Part shown: positions 1-9,027 of the stretch, piece after piece
Layout: every line of letters starts with the position of its first letter
How positions within the stretch are numbered: position 1 is the stretch's first letter
Origin: Xanthobacteraceae bacterium
Lineage (GTDB): Bacteria; Pseudomonadota; Alphaproteobacteria; Rhizobiales; Xanthobacteraceae
NCBI GenBank assembly: GCA_019635635.1
Contig: JAHBZB010000001.1
Location: 1,426,001-1,490,000, forward strand
Direction of reading: 5' to 3'
DNA length: 64,000 bases
The notes under the pieces: generated by a model
The model's database searches: none
The model's input: the letters and a program-made list of their open reading frames with translations, nothing else
What the model was told of the DNA's origin: nothing
Program-made: the position numbers and the translations under genes

Positions 1-1
1 G

Positions 2-232
2 GTGACGCCGGCGCTGCATACGCCGCTGATGTCGGTCACGAACGCGATCTCGTCGGTAATCGTCGTCGGCGCTTTGCTTTCTATCGGCGTTCCGCTCGCG
101 GGTGACGCAAGCGGAGCATGGTGGGCGCGCGCGCTCGGCTTTTTTGCGCTGATCATGGCGTCGGTGAATATCTTCGGCGCATTCCTCGTCACGCAGCGCA
201 TGCTTGCGATGTACACGCAAAAGAAGAAGTGA
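2..232 (+). CDS. pntAB: NAD(P) transhydrogenase subunit alpha part 2 (5' end cut by window)
   Basis: This is the small membrane part of the proton-translocating transhydrogenase, which uses the proton motive force to drive hydride transfer from NADH to NADP. The visible 76 residues begin in the family motif [16 protein letters not shown], followed by two hydrophobic segments and a basic KKK tail. The reading frame is open at the left edge, so the true start lies outside the window. pntB begins 9 bp after the stop. The separate short alpha-2 polypeptide is the three-gene arrangement typical of alphaproteobacteria. The GC-rich codon use matches the right flank of the window, not the island that follows. 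Confidence 0.93.
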   Translation: MTPALHTPLMSVTNAISSVIVVGALLSIGVPLAGDASGAWWARALGFFALIMASVNIFGAFLVTQRMLAMYTQKKK

Positions 233-241
233 GCGCGAGCC

Positions 242-1636
242 ATGACCCCCGATATCGTCGCACTTCTTTATCTGGTCTCCGGCGTTCTCTTTATTTTGGC
301 GCTGCGCGGACTATCGCATCCGACCACGTCGAAGCAGGGCAACCGCTTCGGTATGATCGGCATGACAATCGCGGTCCTGACTACGCTCGCTTATTCGCCG
401 CCCTCGGACGCGATCGGCTGGGCGCTCGTGATTGGTGGTCTCGCGATTGGTGGCGGCATTGGCGCCGTTACGGCGCGCAGGATTGCGATGACCGAAATGC
501 CGCAGCTCGTCGCGGCGTTTCACTCGCTGGTCGGTCTTGCGGCTGTGTTGGTTGCGGCGGGCGCGCTTTACGCGCCGTCGGCGTTCGGCATCGGCGTCAT
601 GGGTGCAATCCAGAAAGCCAGCCTTATCGAAATGGCGCTCGGCGCTGCGATTGGCGCCATCACTTTCACGGGCTCCGTAATTGCATTCGCAAAGCTGAAC
701 GGAAACATGAGCGGCGCGCCGATCATGTTGCCCGCGCGTCATCTCGTGAACATCGCATTGGCGGTGGCGCTTGTGGTCGTGCTGGTTCTCTTCGTGCAGA
801 CCGAGAGCCACTTCCTGTTCTGGGCGATCGTACTGCTCTCGTTCCTGCTCGGCGTGCTCATCATCATTCCGATCGGCGGCGCCGATATGCCGGTCGTCGT
901 GTCGATGCTGAACTCGTATTCTGGCTGGGCCGCAGCCGGCATCGGCTTCACGCTCGGCAACGCGGCGCTCATCATCACCGGCGCGCTGGTCGGCTCGTCC
1001 GGCGCGATCCTTTCCTACATCATGTGCAAGGGCATGAACCGGAGCTTCATCTCCGTGATCCTAGGCGGGTTCGGCGGCGAGACCGCTGCGGCCGGCGGTG
1101 CAGTTGAAACGCGCCCCGTGAAGCAAGGGTCTGCGGACGACGCGGCTTTTATTATGAAGAACGCCGAGAAGGTCATTATCGTGCCGGGCTACGGCATGGC
1201 GGTCGCGCAGGCGCAGCACGCGCTCCGCGAAATGGCGGACAAGCTCAAGGAAGAAGGCGTGCAAGTGAAATACGCGATCCATCCGGTCGCGGGCCGTATG
1301 CCTGGCCACATGAACGTGCTGCTTGCCGAAGCGAATGTTCCTTATGACGAAGTGTTCGAACTGGAAGACATCAATTCCGAATTCGCGCAGGCCGATGTCG
1401 CTTTCGTCATCGGCGCGAACGACGTGACCAATCCTTCGGCAAAAACCGATCCGAAATCGCCGATCTTCGGCATGCCGGTGCTGGACGTCGAAAAGGCCAA
1501 GACCGTCTTGTTCATCAAGCGCGGCATGGGCTCGGGCTATGCCGGCGTCGAGAACGAACTCTTCTTCCGCGACAACACGATGATGTTGTTCGCCGACGCC
1601 AAGAAGATGGTCGAGAATATCGTCAAGGGGATGTAA
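242..1636 (+). CDS. pntB: NAD(P) transhydrogenase subunit beta
   Basis: 464 residues, the normal length for PntB. The N-terminal half is a bundle of membrane helices that forms the proton channel with PntAB. The C-terminal part from about residue 300 is the NADP-binding domain (dIII), with the VPGYGMAVAQAQ dinucleotide-binding loop, the AGRMPGHMNVLLAEA motif and a GANDVTNP segment. It is the last gene of the pnt operon and a main route to cytoplasmic NADPH. Its stop codon is directly followed by the stop codon of a gene on the other strand, and base composition drops from there on. That makes the pntB 3' end the apparent left edge of the island. Confidence 0.96.
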   Translation: MTPDIVALLYLVSGVLFILALRGLSHPTTSKQGNRFGMIGMTIAVLTTLAYSPPSDAIGWALVIGGLAIGGGIGAVTARRIAMTEMPQLVAAFHSLVGLAAVLVAAGALYAPSAFGIGVMGAIQKASLIEMALGAAIGAITFTGSVIAFAKLNGNMSGAPIMLPARHLVNIALAVALVVVLVLFVQTESHFLFWAIVLLSFLLGVLIIIPIGGADMPVVVSMLNSYSGWAAAGIGFTLGNAALIITGALVGSSGAILSYIMCKGMNRSFISVILGGFGGETAAAGGAVETRPVKQGSADDAAFIMKNAEKVIIVPGYGMAVAQAQHALREMADKLKEEGVQVKYAIHPVAGRMPGHMNVLLAEANVPYDEVFELEDINSEFAQADVAFVIGANDVTNPSAKTDPKSPIFGMPVLDVEKAKTVLFIKRGMGSGYAGVENELFFRDNTMMLFADAKKMVENIVKGM

Positions 1637-2041
1637 TTAGGCCCGCTCCAGCTTAGCGGCCCACGACTTGTCTTCTATTTCGGCTAGACGTTCGCTGATC
1701 TGATCCAGCGCGACTGAAAGCAGACCATTCTCGTCGCGTTGAATCGCTAGTGCCAGCTTTATCTGACCGATCATTTTCTCTAGAAGACGGCGTTCTGGGC
1801 CAGGCTGCCAAATAGCTGCTTGAGTAAAAAAGCCAGCGGTGATGTCCTCAAACTTTGCCAAGTCAGCGGAATAACTCGCTGCAAGAATTCGTTTGAACCA
1901 GCCAGAAGTGAAGCCGCCGTCCATGGGACTCTCCAGCGAATCGTTGAATAACAGAAAGCTAGCACCGGCGACTGTGCCTTCAAGCCAACCAAAAGCACCA
2001 ATGATTTTAATGGGGTAGAGGAGACCGAGTTCGCTCGGCAC
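1637..2041 (-). CDS. Hypothetical protein, possibly a truncated gene
   Basis: 134 residues that I do not recognise. The N-terminal half is moderately hydrophobic (LYPIKIIGAFGWLEG, then AGASFLLF). The C-terminal third looks like a charged amphipathic helix or short coiled coil. The only start that keeps the full frame is a GTG directly after an in-frame TAG, and I see no convincing ribosome site. The frame may therefore be the tail of a longer gene broken at the island edge. It is convergent with pntB with no gap between the two stop codons, and lies 11 bp after the exporter gene on the same strand. Real product or relic cannot be decided from sequence alone. Confidence 0.4.
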   Translation of the reverse strand: MPSELGLLYPIKIIGAFGWLEGTVAGASFLLFNDSLESPMDGGFTSGWFKRILAASYSADLAKFEDITAGFFTQAAIWQPGPERRLLEKMIGQIKLALAIQRDENGLLSVALDQISERLAEIEDKSWAAKLERA

Positions 2042-2052
2042 CTAATCGAAGG

Positions 2053-3096
2053 TCACTTAAAAAACTGAACTGTGACCAAACTCATCAAGACAAGAAGCAC
2101 TAAAGATAGCGTCACAGCAGCTGTCACACGGCCGCCTACGCGTGCGAGAAGTCGAAGATCTACACCCAATCCCAATGCGGCCATTGAGATAATTGTTAGG
2201 AACACGGCAACTTTCGTGAATGCAGTCACGACAACTTCTGGAAACAGGCCGAATGAACGGATCGAAGCCAAAACCAGAAACCCGACAATGAACCATGGAA
2301 CAAGAGCAAAATATCTAATCCCTGACCGTTGTTCACCCGTCGACGATCTATCGGATGATATGACGGACAAGGTCATAACGATCGGGGCAAGCATTAGGAC
2401 ACGAATGAGTTTTACAAGCGTGCCGATTTGGACACTTGCGAGGCCCGCAGGGATTGTTGTCGCAAGTACTTGGGGAACTGCGTAGACAGTAAGCCCAGCG
2501 AGAATGCCAAACTGTGTAGCTGACAAGTTCATAGCAGTAATCAATAGCGGCAGCCCCACTACGATCAGTACACCGAGAATGGCTGTAAATGAGATTGAGG
2601 AAGCAACGTCTTCAGGCGCAGCTTTTATGACAGGCGCAACCGTAGCGATTGCTGAGTTGCCACAAATTGAATTCCCGCAGGCGACAAGGATGGAAAGGTT
2701 CTTTGAGAGGCCAAACATCCGGCTCAAAAAATAAGTGAAACTGAGTGAGACAATAACAGTAGCGACAATTGCTGCGATAAGAGGGGTTCCCGAAGCTGCA
2801 ATGGTCGCAAAGCTAATTGATGCGCCTAGCAGGGTCACAGCAACTTCGAGTAACTGCTTTGCGCTAAATCGAATTCCTGTCTGCCAAACTTCAGACGGCG
2901 TCCAAAACGTGCGGATCATCATTCCGATCAAAATCGCTAGGACGAGCGCCCCGATATAGGGGAAGGCGAGCATCTGTAGTTCTAGGCGCTCTAGATAGAC
3001 GCCAAGAAGCGCAATGCCAGCGCTTAATAAAACGCCTGGTAGAAGACGAATAAGGCGCCCGACAATAGTGCTAGGCGCGTTCTTCTCGCTCGACAC
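2053..3096 (-). CDS. YeiH-family putative sulfate/sulfite exporter
   Basis: 347 residues with about ten hydrophobic segments and the diagnostic CGNSICGNSAI motif of the YeiH (UPF0324) membrane family. Members occur near sulfur-compound degradation genes and are thought to expel inorganic sulfur oxyanions, although direct transport data are few. The gene has its own upstream region with a weak copy of the island promoter motif (3202-3231). A second unrelated exporter of the TauE/SafE type lies just upstream, and a sulfite-oxidase-fold protein lies at the other end of the island. Together they suggest that the pathway releases sulfite or sulfate. Membrane location is clear; the substrate is inferred. 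Confidence 0.85.
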   Translation of the reverse strand: MSSEKNAPSTIVGRLIRLLPGVLLSAGIALLGVYLERLELQMLAFPYIGALVLAILIGMMIRTFWTPSEVWQTGIRFSAKQLLEVAVTLLGASISFATIAASGTPLIAAIVATVIVSLSFTYFLSRMFGLSKNLSILVACGNSICGNSAIATVAPVIKAAPEDVASSISFTAILGVLIVVGLPLLITAMNLSATQFGILAGLTVYAVPQVLATTIPAGLASVQIGTLVKLIRVLMLAPIVMTLSVISSDRSSTGEQRSGIRYFALVPWFIVGFLVLASIRSFGLFPEVVVTAFTKVAVFLTIISMAALGLGVDLRLLARVGGRVTAAVTLSLVLLVLMSLVTVQFFK

Positions 3097-3201
3097 TTAA
3101 AGCACCCACAAACCTTTGGCCGATCGAGGCCCCAAAGAATTCGGACCGTTTCTCGACACTGAGTGCGATATCTATTTAAATGATGGCTCCCTTGTCAATA
3201 A

Positions 3202-3231
3202 ATCGGCAAAAAATTATCAACATATGCCGCA
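3202..3231. promoter_or_regulatory. Weak copy of the island GCCGAA motif upstream of the YeiH-type gene
   Basis: The 212-bp gap 3097-3308 holds ATCGGCA at 3202-3208 and TGCCGCA at 3225-3231, related to the half-sites seen in five other island promoters. Here they are 23 bp apart and point outward, so they do not follow the 39-40 bp rule. I see no other structure in the gap. It is listed as a degenerate candidate operator only. Confidence 0.3.
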
Positions 3232-3308
3232 TTAGAAGGGGCCGGACGCTAAGTGGTTGAGCTTTCTTTCTTTTCTAACGGGACGATCGAGTGAGGAGTC
3301 GTATCTCG

Positions 3309-4049
3309 TTAAAGAAATGCGACGACGATTCCGGTGATCATCAAAGTGATCATTACTAGGCGGTGATAGACGTTCGACAGCATCGATCGAAACCACCACT
3401 CTCCAATCCATAGTCCGATGCAAAATGGCAAAATAAGCCAGCCGGTAAGAACTAACGCCTTTTGGGTGAAGTAACTCCCGAAAATCATTATTGCGATTGT
3501 GGCGACCTCGAGCGCGCCTACAGCAAACAAGATATTTGCTTTCTGCTGCTCTGGGCTTCCGCCTCTACCAGCTAGGTAAGTCACGATCGGGGGGCCTCCC
3601 ATCCCGGTCGCGCCCATCGCTACTCCGCCAATCGCACTGGCAATTGCGATGTAAATCCGATCGATAATTTTGCTCTCGGATCTGAAACTTACCTTCCGCG
3701 AAAGCAGCATGCTTCCTGCAATAACAAAAACTGCAACGGCAATAATTCGCCGCATCATGTTGGCATCGAGAAAGTTGAGAAGCCAAACGCCTGGAAATAC
3801 GAAAATAAGACCGAAAATGCTTAGTTCACCGACAACGCCGAGTTCGATCTGCTTTCTGTAATACGGCAGCAGAAATAATGATCCGACAAAACCCATAATT
3901 ATTGTGAGGGGAACGCCGACCGACGGGCCAAGAAGAACAGAAAGAAACGGCGCCATCACTAATGCAGAGCCAAAGCCAGTGGCCCCACGAAGTACGCCGG
4001 CTACGAATGCAGTGACTAACGATCCAACGAGAACTGTATCGAACGGCAT
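3309..4049 (-). CDS. TSUP-family membrane transporter (TauE/SafE type)
   Basis: 246 residues, about eight hydrophobic segments, with the GxxRGATGFGSAL repeat near the N-terminus and its second copy IGGVAMGATGMGGPP at mid-protein. These duplicated motifs define the TauE/SafE (TSUP) family, which moves sulfite, organosulfonates or related anions across the inner membrane. The gene starts 7 bp after the CoA-transferase stop, so it is the third gene of the leftward unit gcdH, CoA transferase, transporter. Coupling of a sulfite-type exporter with acyl-CoA genes fits removal of an anionic by-product of the same pathway. The exact substrate is not shown by sequence. Confidence 0.85.
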   Translation of the reverse strand: MPFDTVLVGSLVTAFVAGVLRGATGFGSALVMAPFLSVLLGPSVGVPLTIIMGFVGSLFLLPYYRKQIELGVVGELSIFGLIFVFPGVWLLNFLDANMMRRIIAVAVFVIAGSMLLSRKVSFRSESKIIDRIYIAIASAIGGVAMGATGMGGPPIVTYLAGRGGSPEQQKANILFAVGALEVATIAIMIFGSYFTQKALVLTGWLILPFCIGLWIGEWWFRSMLSNVYHRLVMITLMITGIVVAFL

Positions 4050-4056
4050 TCGTGGT

Positions 4057-5262
4057 TCACTTTAATGTGCGGCTTGATCGGAATGCGGGCATGCCAGATG
4101 CTACTGCTGCTCGCACATTGTCTGAATGCTCGCCATGTTTTGGCGAGGGCTTGTCATAGTGTAATGGAGTTTCCGACATCAATATTGGTGAACGCACGCC
4201 GGGTATCGAGCCGTCTTTAACGGCATTATCTGGCAAGTTTATTTGCATCTTGCGCGCAATTACTTGCGGATCTGCAAAGACCTCGTCGATAGATCTAATC
4301 GGGCCCGCGGGCACGCCAGCCTTTTCCAGTGCAGCCAGTAGATCTTCGCGTGTACGAAGTCGTGTTTTATCCGTGAGCGTGGAAATGAGGCTTGCTCGGT
4401 TGTCATTCCGCTTTCCATTTGACGCGTATCGCGGATCATCGCGTACGTGTTGCAAGTCGAGAACATCGCAGAAACTCTTGAACTGACCGTCGTTACCAAC
4501 AGCAATAATCATATAGCCGTCGGAAGTTTCGAAAGCCTGATACGGAACGACGTTCGGATGCGCGTTCCCCATGCGACGCGGGGCCTTACCCGATACCAAG
4601 TAGTTCAACGCCTGATTGGCGAGTACGCTTGTCTGGACATCCATCAAGCTCATATCAATATGCTGGCCCTCTCCAGTCTTACTGCGAGCAATAAGCCCCG
4701 AAAGAATTCCAACGGCAGAATAAACGCCAGTGAAGACGTCGACATATGCAACGCCGGTCCGCATCGGTTCACGATCCGGCTCTCCAGTGATGTCCATGAT
4801 GCCGCCCATGGCTTGGATAATGAGATCGTAGCCAGGACGATGAGAGTAAGGGCCGTTCTGACCGAAGCCAGTTACTGAGCAATAGATTGCTCGAGGGTTG
4901 ATCTTCCTTACGCTTTCGTAGTCGAGACCAAATTTCGTCAGATCGCCGACTTTGTAATTCTCTAAAACTACGTCGGCTTCTCTAATAAGCGCGACTACGA
5001 GGTCGACGTCTTCTTTCCTAGTAAAGTCGGCGAGCACTGATCGCTTGCCGCGGTTGATCGCATGGTAGTAGGCGGCTGAGAAATTCTCACCATTTGTGCC
5101 AACGACATAGGGCGGGCCCCATGTACGAGTCTCGTCACCTTGACCTGGTCGCTCAATTTTTATGACGTCAGCGCCAAGATCGGAAAGAACTTGCCCCGCC
5201 CAAGGTCCCGCAAGTACACGCGCAAGCTCGAGAACTTTGATGCCATCAAGCGGACCAGGCAT
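4057..5262 (-). CDS. CaiB/BaiF family CoA transferase (probable glutarate CoA transferase)
   Basis: A family III CoA transferase that moves CoA from a donor such as succinyl-CoA to a carboxylic acid. The start MPGPLDGIKVLELARVLAGP is chosen because it is the conserved N-terminus. A longer frame to 5316 would overlap the upstream gene and adds an unconserved basic tail. The catalytic aspartate region (about residues 165-175, ITGEPDREP followed by TGVAYVDVFTG) is present, and length (401 aa) is normal. It follows the glutaryl-CoA dehydrogenase gene by 16 bp. That pairing is common in bacteria and mirrors mammalian SUGCT with GCDH, so glutarate is the likely acceptor. The substrate is inferred from this context. 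Confidence 0.85.
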   Translation of the reverse strand: MPGPLDGIKVLELARVLAGPWAGQVLSDLGADVIKIERPGQGDETRTWGPPYVVGTNGENFSAAYYHAINRGKRSVLADFTRKEDVDLVVALIREADVVLENYKVGDLTKFGLDYESVRKINPRAIYCSVTGFGQNGPYSHRPGYDLIIQAMGGIMDITGEPDREPMRTGVAYVDVFTGVYSAVGILSGLIARSKTGEGQHIDMSLMDVQTSVLANQALNYLVSGKAPRRMGNAHPNVVPYQAFETSDGYMIIAVGNDGQFKSFCDVLDLQHVRDDPRYASNGKRNDNRASLISTLTDKTRLRTREDLLAALEKAGVPAGPIRSIDEVFADPQVIARKMQINLPDNAVKDGSIPGVRSPILMSETPLHYDKPSPKHGEHSDNVRAAVASGMPAFRSSRTLK

Positions 5263-5278
5263 GATCAGAAATGCCCTT

Positions 5279-6487
5279 TTACGAGAAGGCTTGAATACCA
5301 GTGATGCTCCGCCCAAGAATCAGGGCGTGAACATCGTGAGTGCCTTCGTAAGTGTTCACCGTTTCCAAATTCTGTGCGTGCCTCATCACGTGGTATTCAT
5401 TTTGAATGCCATTGCCCCCGTGCATGTCGCGAGAGGTCCTAGCAATATCTAACGCTTTTCCGCAGTTGTTGCGCTTAACAAGCGAGATCATTTCAGGCGC
5501 AACGTTGTCCTGATCCATCAATCGACCGACGCGCAATGAAGCTTGGAGGCCCAGTGCGATCTCAGTCTGCATGTCGGCTAGCTTTTTTTGTATGAGTTGC
5601 GTTGCCGCCAATGGCCGGCCGAATTGTTTGCGGTCAAGTGTATACTGGCGAGCGCGATGCATGCAGTCTTCAGCGGCGCCCATCGATCCCCAAGATATGC
5701 CGTAACGTGCACGATTAAGACAGCCAAACGGCCCCTTCAGCCCGGATACGTTTGGAAGCATTGCATTCTCAGGAACTACAACACCGTCCATTACGATTTC
5801 GCCAGTTATCGAAGCGCGCAGGCTAAGCTTGCCCCCAATCTTTGGAGCAGAAAGTCCCTTCATGCCCTTTTCAAGAATAAAGCCGCGGATCTCATTGTTG
5901 TGTTCGATCGATTTCGCCCAAACGACAAAGACATCTGCGATCGGTGAATTCGAAATCCACATCTTGCTGCCGCTCAAGCGATAGCCATCTGCTACTTTCT
6001 CAGCCTTGGTTTTCATGCTGCCAGGGTCTGAGCCGGCATCCGGCTCCGTAAGTCCGAAACAACCGACCCATTCGCCGGTCGCGAGTTTTGGGAGATATTT
6101 AGTCCGCTGATTTTCATCGCCATAAGCATAGATCGGATGCATGACGAGTGAGGACTGCACCGAGTTCATCGATCGATAGCCGGAATCTACGCGCTCGATC
6201 TCGCGGGCAACGAGACCATAAGCAACATAGCCGGCGTCTGCGCAGCCATATTTTTCGGGAAGAGTAAGACCGATCAGACCAAGCGCACCCATCTCAGAGA
6301 AGATTTCACGATCGGTTTTCTCTTCTAGGTAAGCGTTCGAAACGCGCGGTAGCAGCTTCTCTTGCGCATAGGCGCGCGCGGTATCGCGCACCATCCGCTC
6401 GTCCTCAGTCAATTGGTCATCGAGAAGAAAGGGGTCCTCCCATTGAAAGGCGGCCTTTGCGGCCGCGCGTTGTGTCACGGCGCCCAT
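5279..6487 (-). CDS. gcdH: Glutaryl-CoA dehydrogenase
   Basis: 402-residue acyl-CoA dehydrogenase whose N-terminus ([19 protein letters not shown]) and [19 protein letters not shown] segment are typical of glutaryl-CoA dehydrogenase. The FAD-binding stretch [17 protein letters not shown], the flavin-binding DMHGGNGI segment and the C-terminal [20 protein letters not shown] motif with the catalytic glutamate are visible. The enzyme oxidises and decarboxylates glutaryl-CoA to crotonyl-CoA and passes electrons to ETF. An etfBA and ETF-quinone oxidoreductase set lies on the same island at 36539-39990. First gene of a leftward operon, divergent from the F420 operon across a 188-bp region with a paired island motif. 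Confidence 0.92.
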   Translation of the reverse strand: MGAVTQRAAAKAAFQWEDPFLLDDQLTEDERMVRDTARAYAQEKLLPRVSNAYLEEKTDREIFSEMGALGLIGLTLPEKYGCADAGYVAYGLVAREIERVDSGYRSMNSVQSSLVMHPIYAYGDENQRTKYLPKLATGEWVGCFGLTEPDAGSDPGSMKTKAEKVADGYRLSGSKMWISNSPIADVFVVWAKSIEHNNEIRGFILEKGMKGLSAPKIGGKLSLRASITGEIVMDGVVVPENAMLPNVSGLKGPFGCLNRARYGISWGSMGAAEDCMHRARQYTLDRKQFGRPLAATQLIQKKLADMQTEIALGLQASLRVGRLMDQDNVAPEMISLVKRNNCGKALDIARTSRDMHGGNGIQNEYHVMRHAQNLETVNTYEGTHDVHALILGRSITGIQAFS

Positions 6488-6580
6488 GTGGTTCCCTTAA
6501 ATGCTGAAAAAGCGAGCAAACGCTTAGTGTAGGCTTCTACACCTCGAAAGTATTGATAACGGATTTTTAGCTGGTATGAA

Positions 6581-6626
6581 AGCCGAATTATGCTAAAAAA
6601 GGGCTTCATACGTCGAAACATCGGCA
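6581..6626. promoter_or_regulatory. Paired GCCGAA operator between gcdH and the F420 operon
   Basis: AGCCGAA at 6581-6587 and its inverted partner ATCGGCA at 6620-6626 are 39 bp apart, start to start. The same arrangement occurs in four other island promoter regions. Its place in the shared divergent region suggests joint control of glutaryl-CoA breakdown and F420 synthesis. A TTATAG-like -10 element lies at about 6655-6660, close to cofGH. The binding protein is not known; the Lrp-like gene at 15660 is the candidate. Confidence 0.55.
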
Positions 6627-6675
6627 TTTTTGATGAAATCGGCGATCAGAGGCTTATAGGATCGAGTGGGCGTCG

Positions 6676-9027
6676 ATGTTGCCTTCAGAACTAAGTGCTC
6701 TCGCACAAAATGCTTCTTTGAATGATCTGCTCGAAGCCGCCGAGCGGCTTACAACCGACGGGCATGGTCAGAACGTCTCCTATTCGCGGAAGGTTTTCAT
6801 TCCGCTGACCAAGCTTTGTCGTGACGTCTGTCACTACTGCACCTTTGCCGAGCGACCTAAGCGCGGACAGAGGGGATTCTTGACGCGGGATGAAGTGTTG
6901 GAGATCGCGCGGCAAGGCGTTCGCGCTGGCTGCCATGAAGCGCTTTTCACATTAGGGGATAAGCCGGAGCTGCGTTACCGCGTTGCAGCTGAAGAGTTGG
7001 CGTCCCTCGGTCATGAGACGACACTCAGCTACCTAGCTGAAATGTGTAGCGTAGTTCTGAATGAAACCGGTCTGCTTCCACATGTGAATGCGGGAGTGAT
7101 GACCGAAGATGAATTGGTGATGTTACGTCAGGTTTCAGTGTCACAAGGCTTGATGCTGGAGAGCAGTTCTGACCGTCTGATGGAGCGCGGCCAAGTACAC
7201 CATGGCTCCCCCGACAAGCGACCCGCGGCTCGACTGGAGACAATTCGGTTGGCCGGCGAGCACAACATTCCGTTCACGAGCGGAATTCTAATTGGCATTG
7301 GCGAGACGCGAGCGGAGCGAATTGAGTCTCTGTTGGCACTTCGTGAGCTTCACGAGCGCTACGGGCATATCCAAGAGATTATTATTCAGAACTTCCGGGC
7401 GAAGTCAGGCACAAAGTGCGCCTCAGCCGAGGAGCCAGACCTGGATGATCTGCTCTGGACGATCGCAATCGCTCGACTTGTGTTCGGCCCAACAATGAAT
7501 ATTCAGGCGCCGCCAAACCTCTCTCCGGGAGTTTACGAGCGTCTTATCCGCGCGGGAATTAATGATTGGGGTGGCATCTCGCCGGTAACGGTCGATCACG
7601 TTAATCCCGAGGCGCCATGGCCCGCAATCACTGAACTCGCGTCCCGGTCCACCGCTAGTGGAAGAACTCTTGTACCGCGACTAGCGCTCTATCCGTCTTA
7701 TGTCGACAAGTTGGATCGCTGGGTTGCACCGAGACTTCACTCTTCAGTGTTGCGCAACGTAGATAGCGCAGGCTTTGCTCGCGAGGATGATTGGGCAGTC
7801 GGTCTATCATTACCCGCGCCACATCTGTCCGCTGGTGCCACGGATCGCGCGCTCGATTGTTTGCTCGATAAGGCCTCAAGTGGAAACGAATTAGGCGTTG
7901 AAGAGATTGGCAGACTTTTTCGTGCGCGCGGCGGAGATGTGCACGCAATCTCGGTTGCTGCTGACAGCTTACGTCGTAAAACCGTGGGCGATGAAGTTAG
8001 TTACGTCGTCACGCGTAACATCAACTACACGAACGTTTGCTATTTCAAGTGTGGCTTCTGCGCGTTTTCAAAAGGCAAAATGAGCGAAAACCTTCGCGGA
8101 AAGCCCTATGACCTTGCGCTCTCGGAAATTACGCGTAGAGCTGCGGAAGCATGGGAGCGGGGAGCGACTGAAGTATGTCTGCAGGGCGGAATTCACCCTG
8201 CTTATACTGGACAGCGCTATCTCGATGTCTGCCGGGCAGTCCGAGAAGGCGCGCCGAAGATTCACATTCATGCTTTCTCTGCCCTTGAAGTGTCGCAAGG
8301 GGCGCGGACGCTCGGAATTTCTGTTGAACGTTTTCTTGGGCGACTTAAGGAAGCTGGGCTTGGCACATTGCCAGGTACTGCTGCCGAGGTTCTCGACGAC
8401 AATGTCCGCGCTCGGCTTTGCCCGGATAAATTGAACACTGGCGAGTGGCTTTCGGTTATCGAAAAGGCACATGGAGTTGGGCTTAGAACGACTTCGACGA
8501 TTATGTTTGGGCATCTTGATGCCCCAGAGGACTGGGCACGGCACTTACTGCATCTCCGCAAACTTCAAGAACGCACAGGTGGTTTCACAGAGCTTGTGCC
8601 GTTGCCTTTCGTTCACATGGAGTCGCCACTCTATTTGAAGGGGCGCGCTCGAAAGGGTCCGACGTTCCGAGAGGCAACTCTGATGCACGCAGTATCGCGC
8701 CTCGCGCTGCATCCGCTTATCCAGAATATTCAAACTTCTTGGGTAAAGATGGGTATTGATGGCGCAAAAGTAGCGCTTCAGAGCGGTGCGAATGATCTTG
8801 GAGGCACGCTTATGAACGAGAGTATCTCACGAGCGGCAGGTACCGAGCATGGGCAGGAGCTTTCGCCCGAGGCGATGGAGGCGATCGCAAGCTCTATTGG
8901 CCGCATCCCTGTTCAGAGAGACACGCTCTATCGGACGACGAGTGCTGAGCGTCGTGAGACATCATTGATCGCATCGCCTCTTTCTCCAGTCGTCGAAACT
9001 CCAGTGGTGAAATATCAACATGCTTGA
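6676..9027 (+). CDS. cofGH: FO synthase, fused CofG-CofH (FbiC type)
   Basis: 783 residues with two radical-SAM modules in one chain, as in actinobacterial FbiC. It builds the deazaflavin FO from 5-amino-6-ribitylamino-uracil and tyrosine. The N-terminal module has the CX3CX2C cluster at C48, C52 and C55 (CRDVCHYC). The C-terminal module has C455, C459 and C462 (CYFKCGFC). Both carry normal downstream features such as GIxIGxGE near residue 205 and LCPDKLNTGEW in the CofH half. It is first in a tight operon and overlaps the next gene by 8 bp. Archaea and cyanobacteria use two separate proteins, so the fused form points to a bacterial lineage of the pathway. Confidence 0.95.
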   Translation: MLPSELSALAQNASLNDLLEAAERLTTDGHGQNVSYSRKVFIPLTKLCRDVCHYCTFAERPKRGQRGFLTRDEVLEIARQGVRAGCHEALFTLGDKPELRYRVAAEELASLGHETTLSYLAEMCSVVLNETGLLPHVNAGVMTEDELVMLRQVSVSQGLMLESSSDRLMERGQVHHGSPDKRPAARLETIRLAGEHNIPFTSGILIGIGETRAERIESLLALRELHERYGHIQEIIIQNFRAKSGTKCASAEEPDLDDLLWTIAIARLVFGPTMNIQAPPNLSPGVYERLIRAGINDWGGISPVTVDHVNPEAPWPAITELASRSTASGRTLVPRLALYPSYVDKLDRWVAPRLHSSVLRNVDSAGFAREDDWAVGLSLPAPHLSAGATDRALDCLLDKASSGNELGVEEIGRLFRARGGDVHAISVAADSLRRKTVGDEVSYVVTRNINYTNVCYFKCGFCAFSKGKMSENLRGKPYDLALSEITRRAAEAWERGATEVCLQGGIHPAYTGQRYLDVCRAVREGAPKIHIHAFSALEVSQGARTLGISVERFLGRLKEAGLGTLPGTAAEVLDDNVRARLCPDKLNTGEWLSVIEKAHGVGLRTTSTIMFGHLDAPEDWARHLLHLRKLQERTGGFTELVPLPFVHMESPLYLKGRARKGPTFREATLMHAVSRLALHPLIQNIQTSWVKMGIDGAKVALQSGANDLGGTLMNESISRAAGTEHGQELSPEAMEAIASSIGRIPVQRDTLYRTTSAERRETSLIASPLSPVVETPVVKYQHA

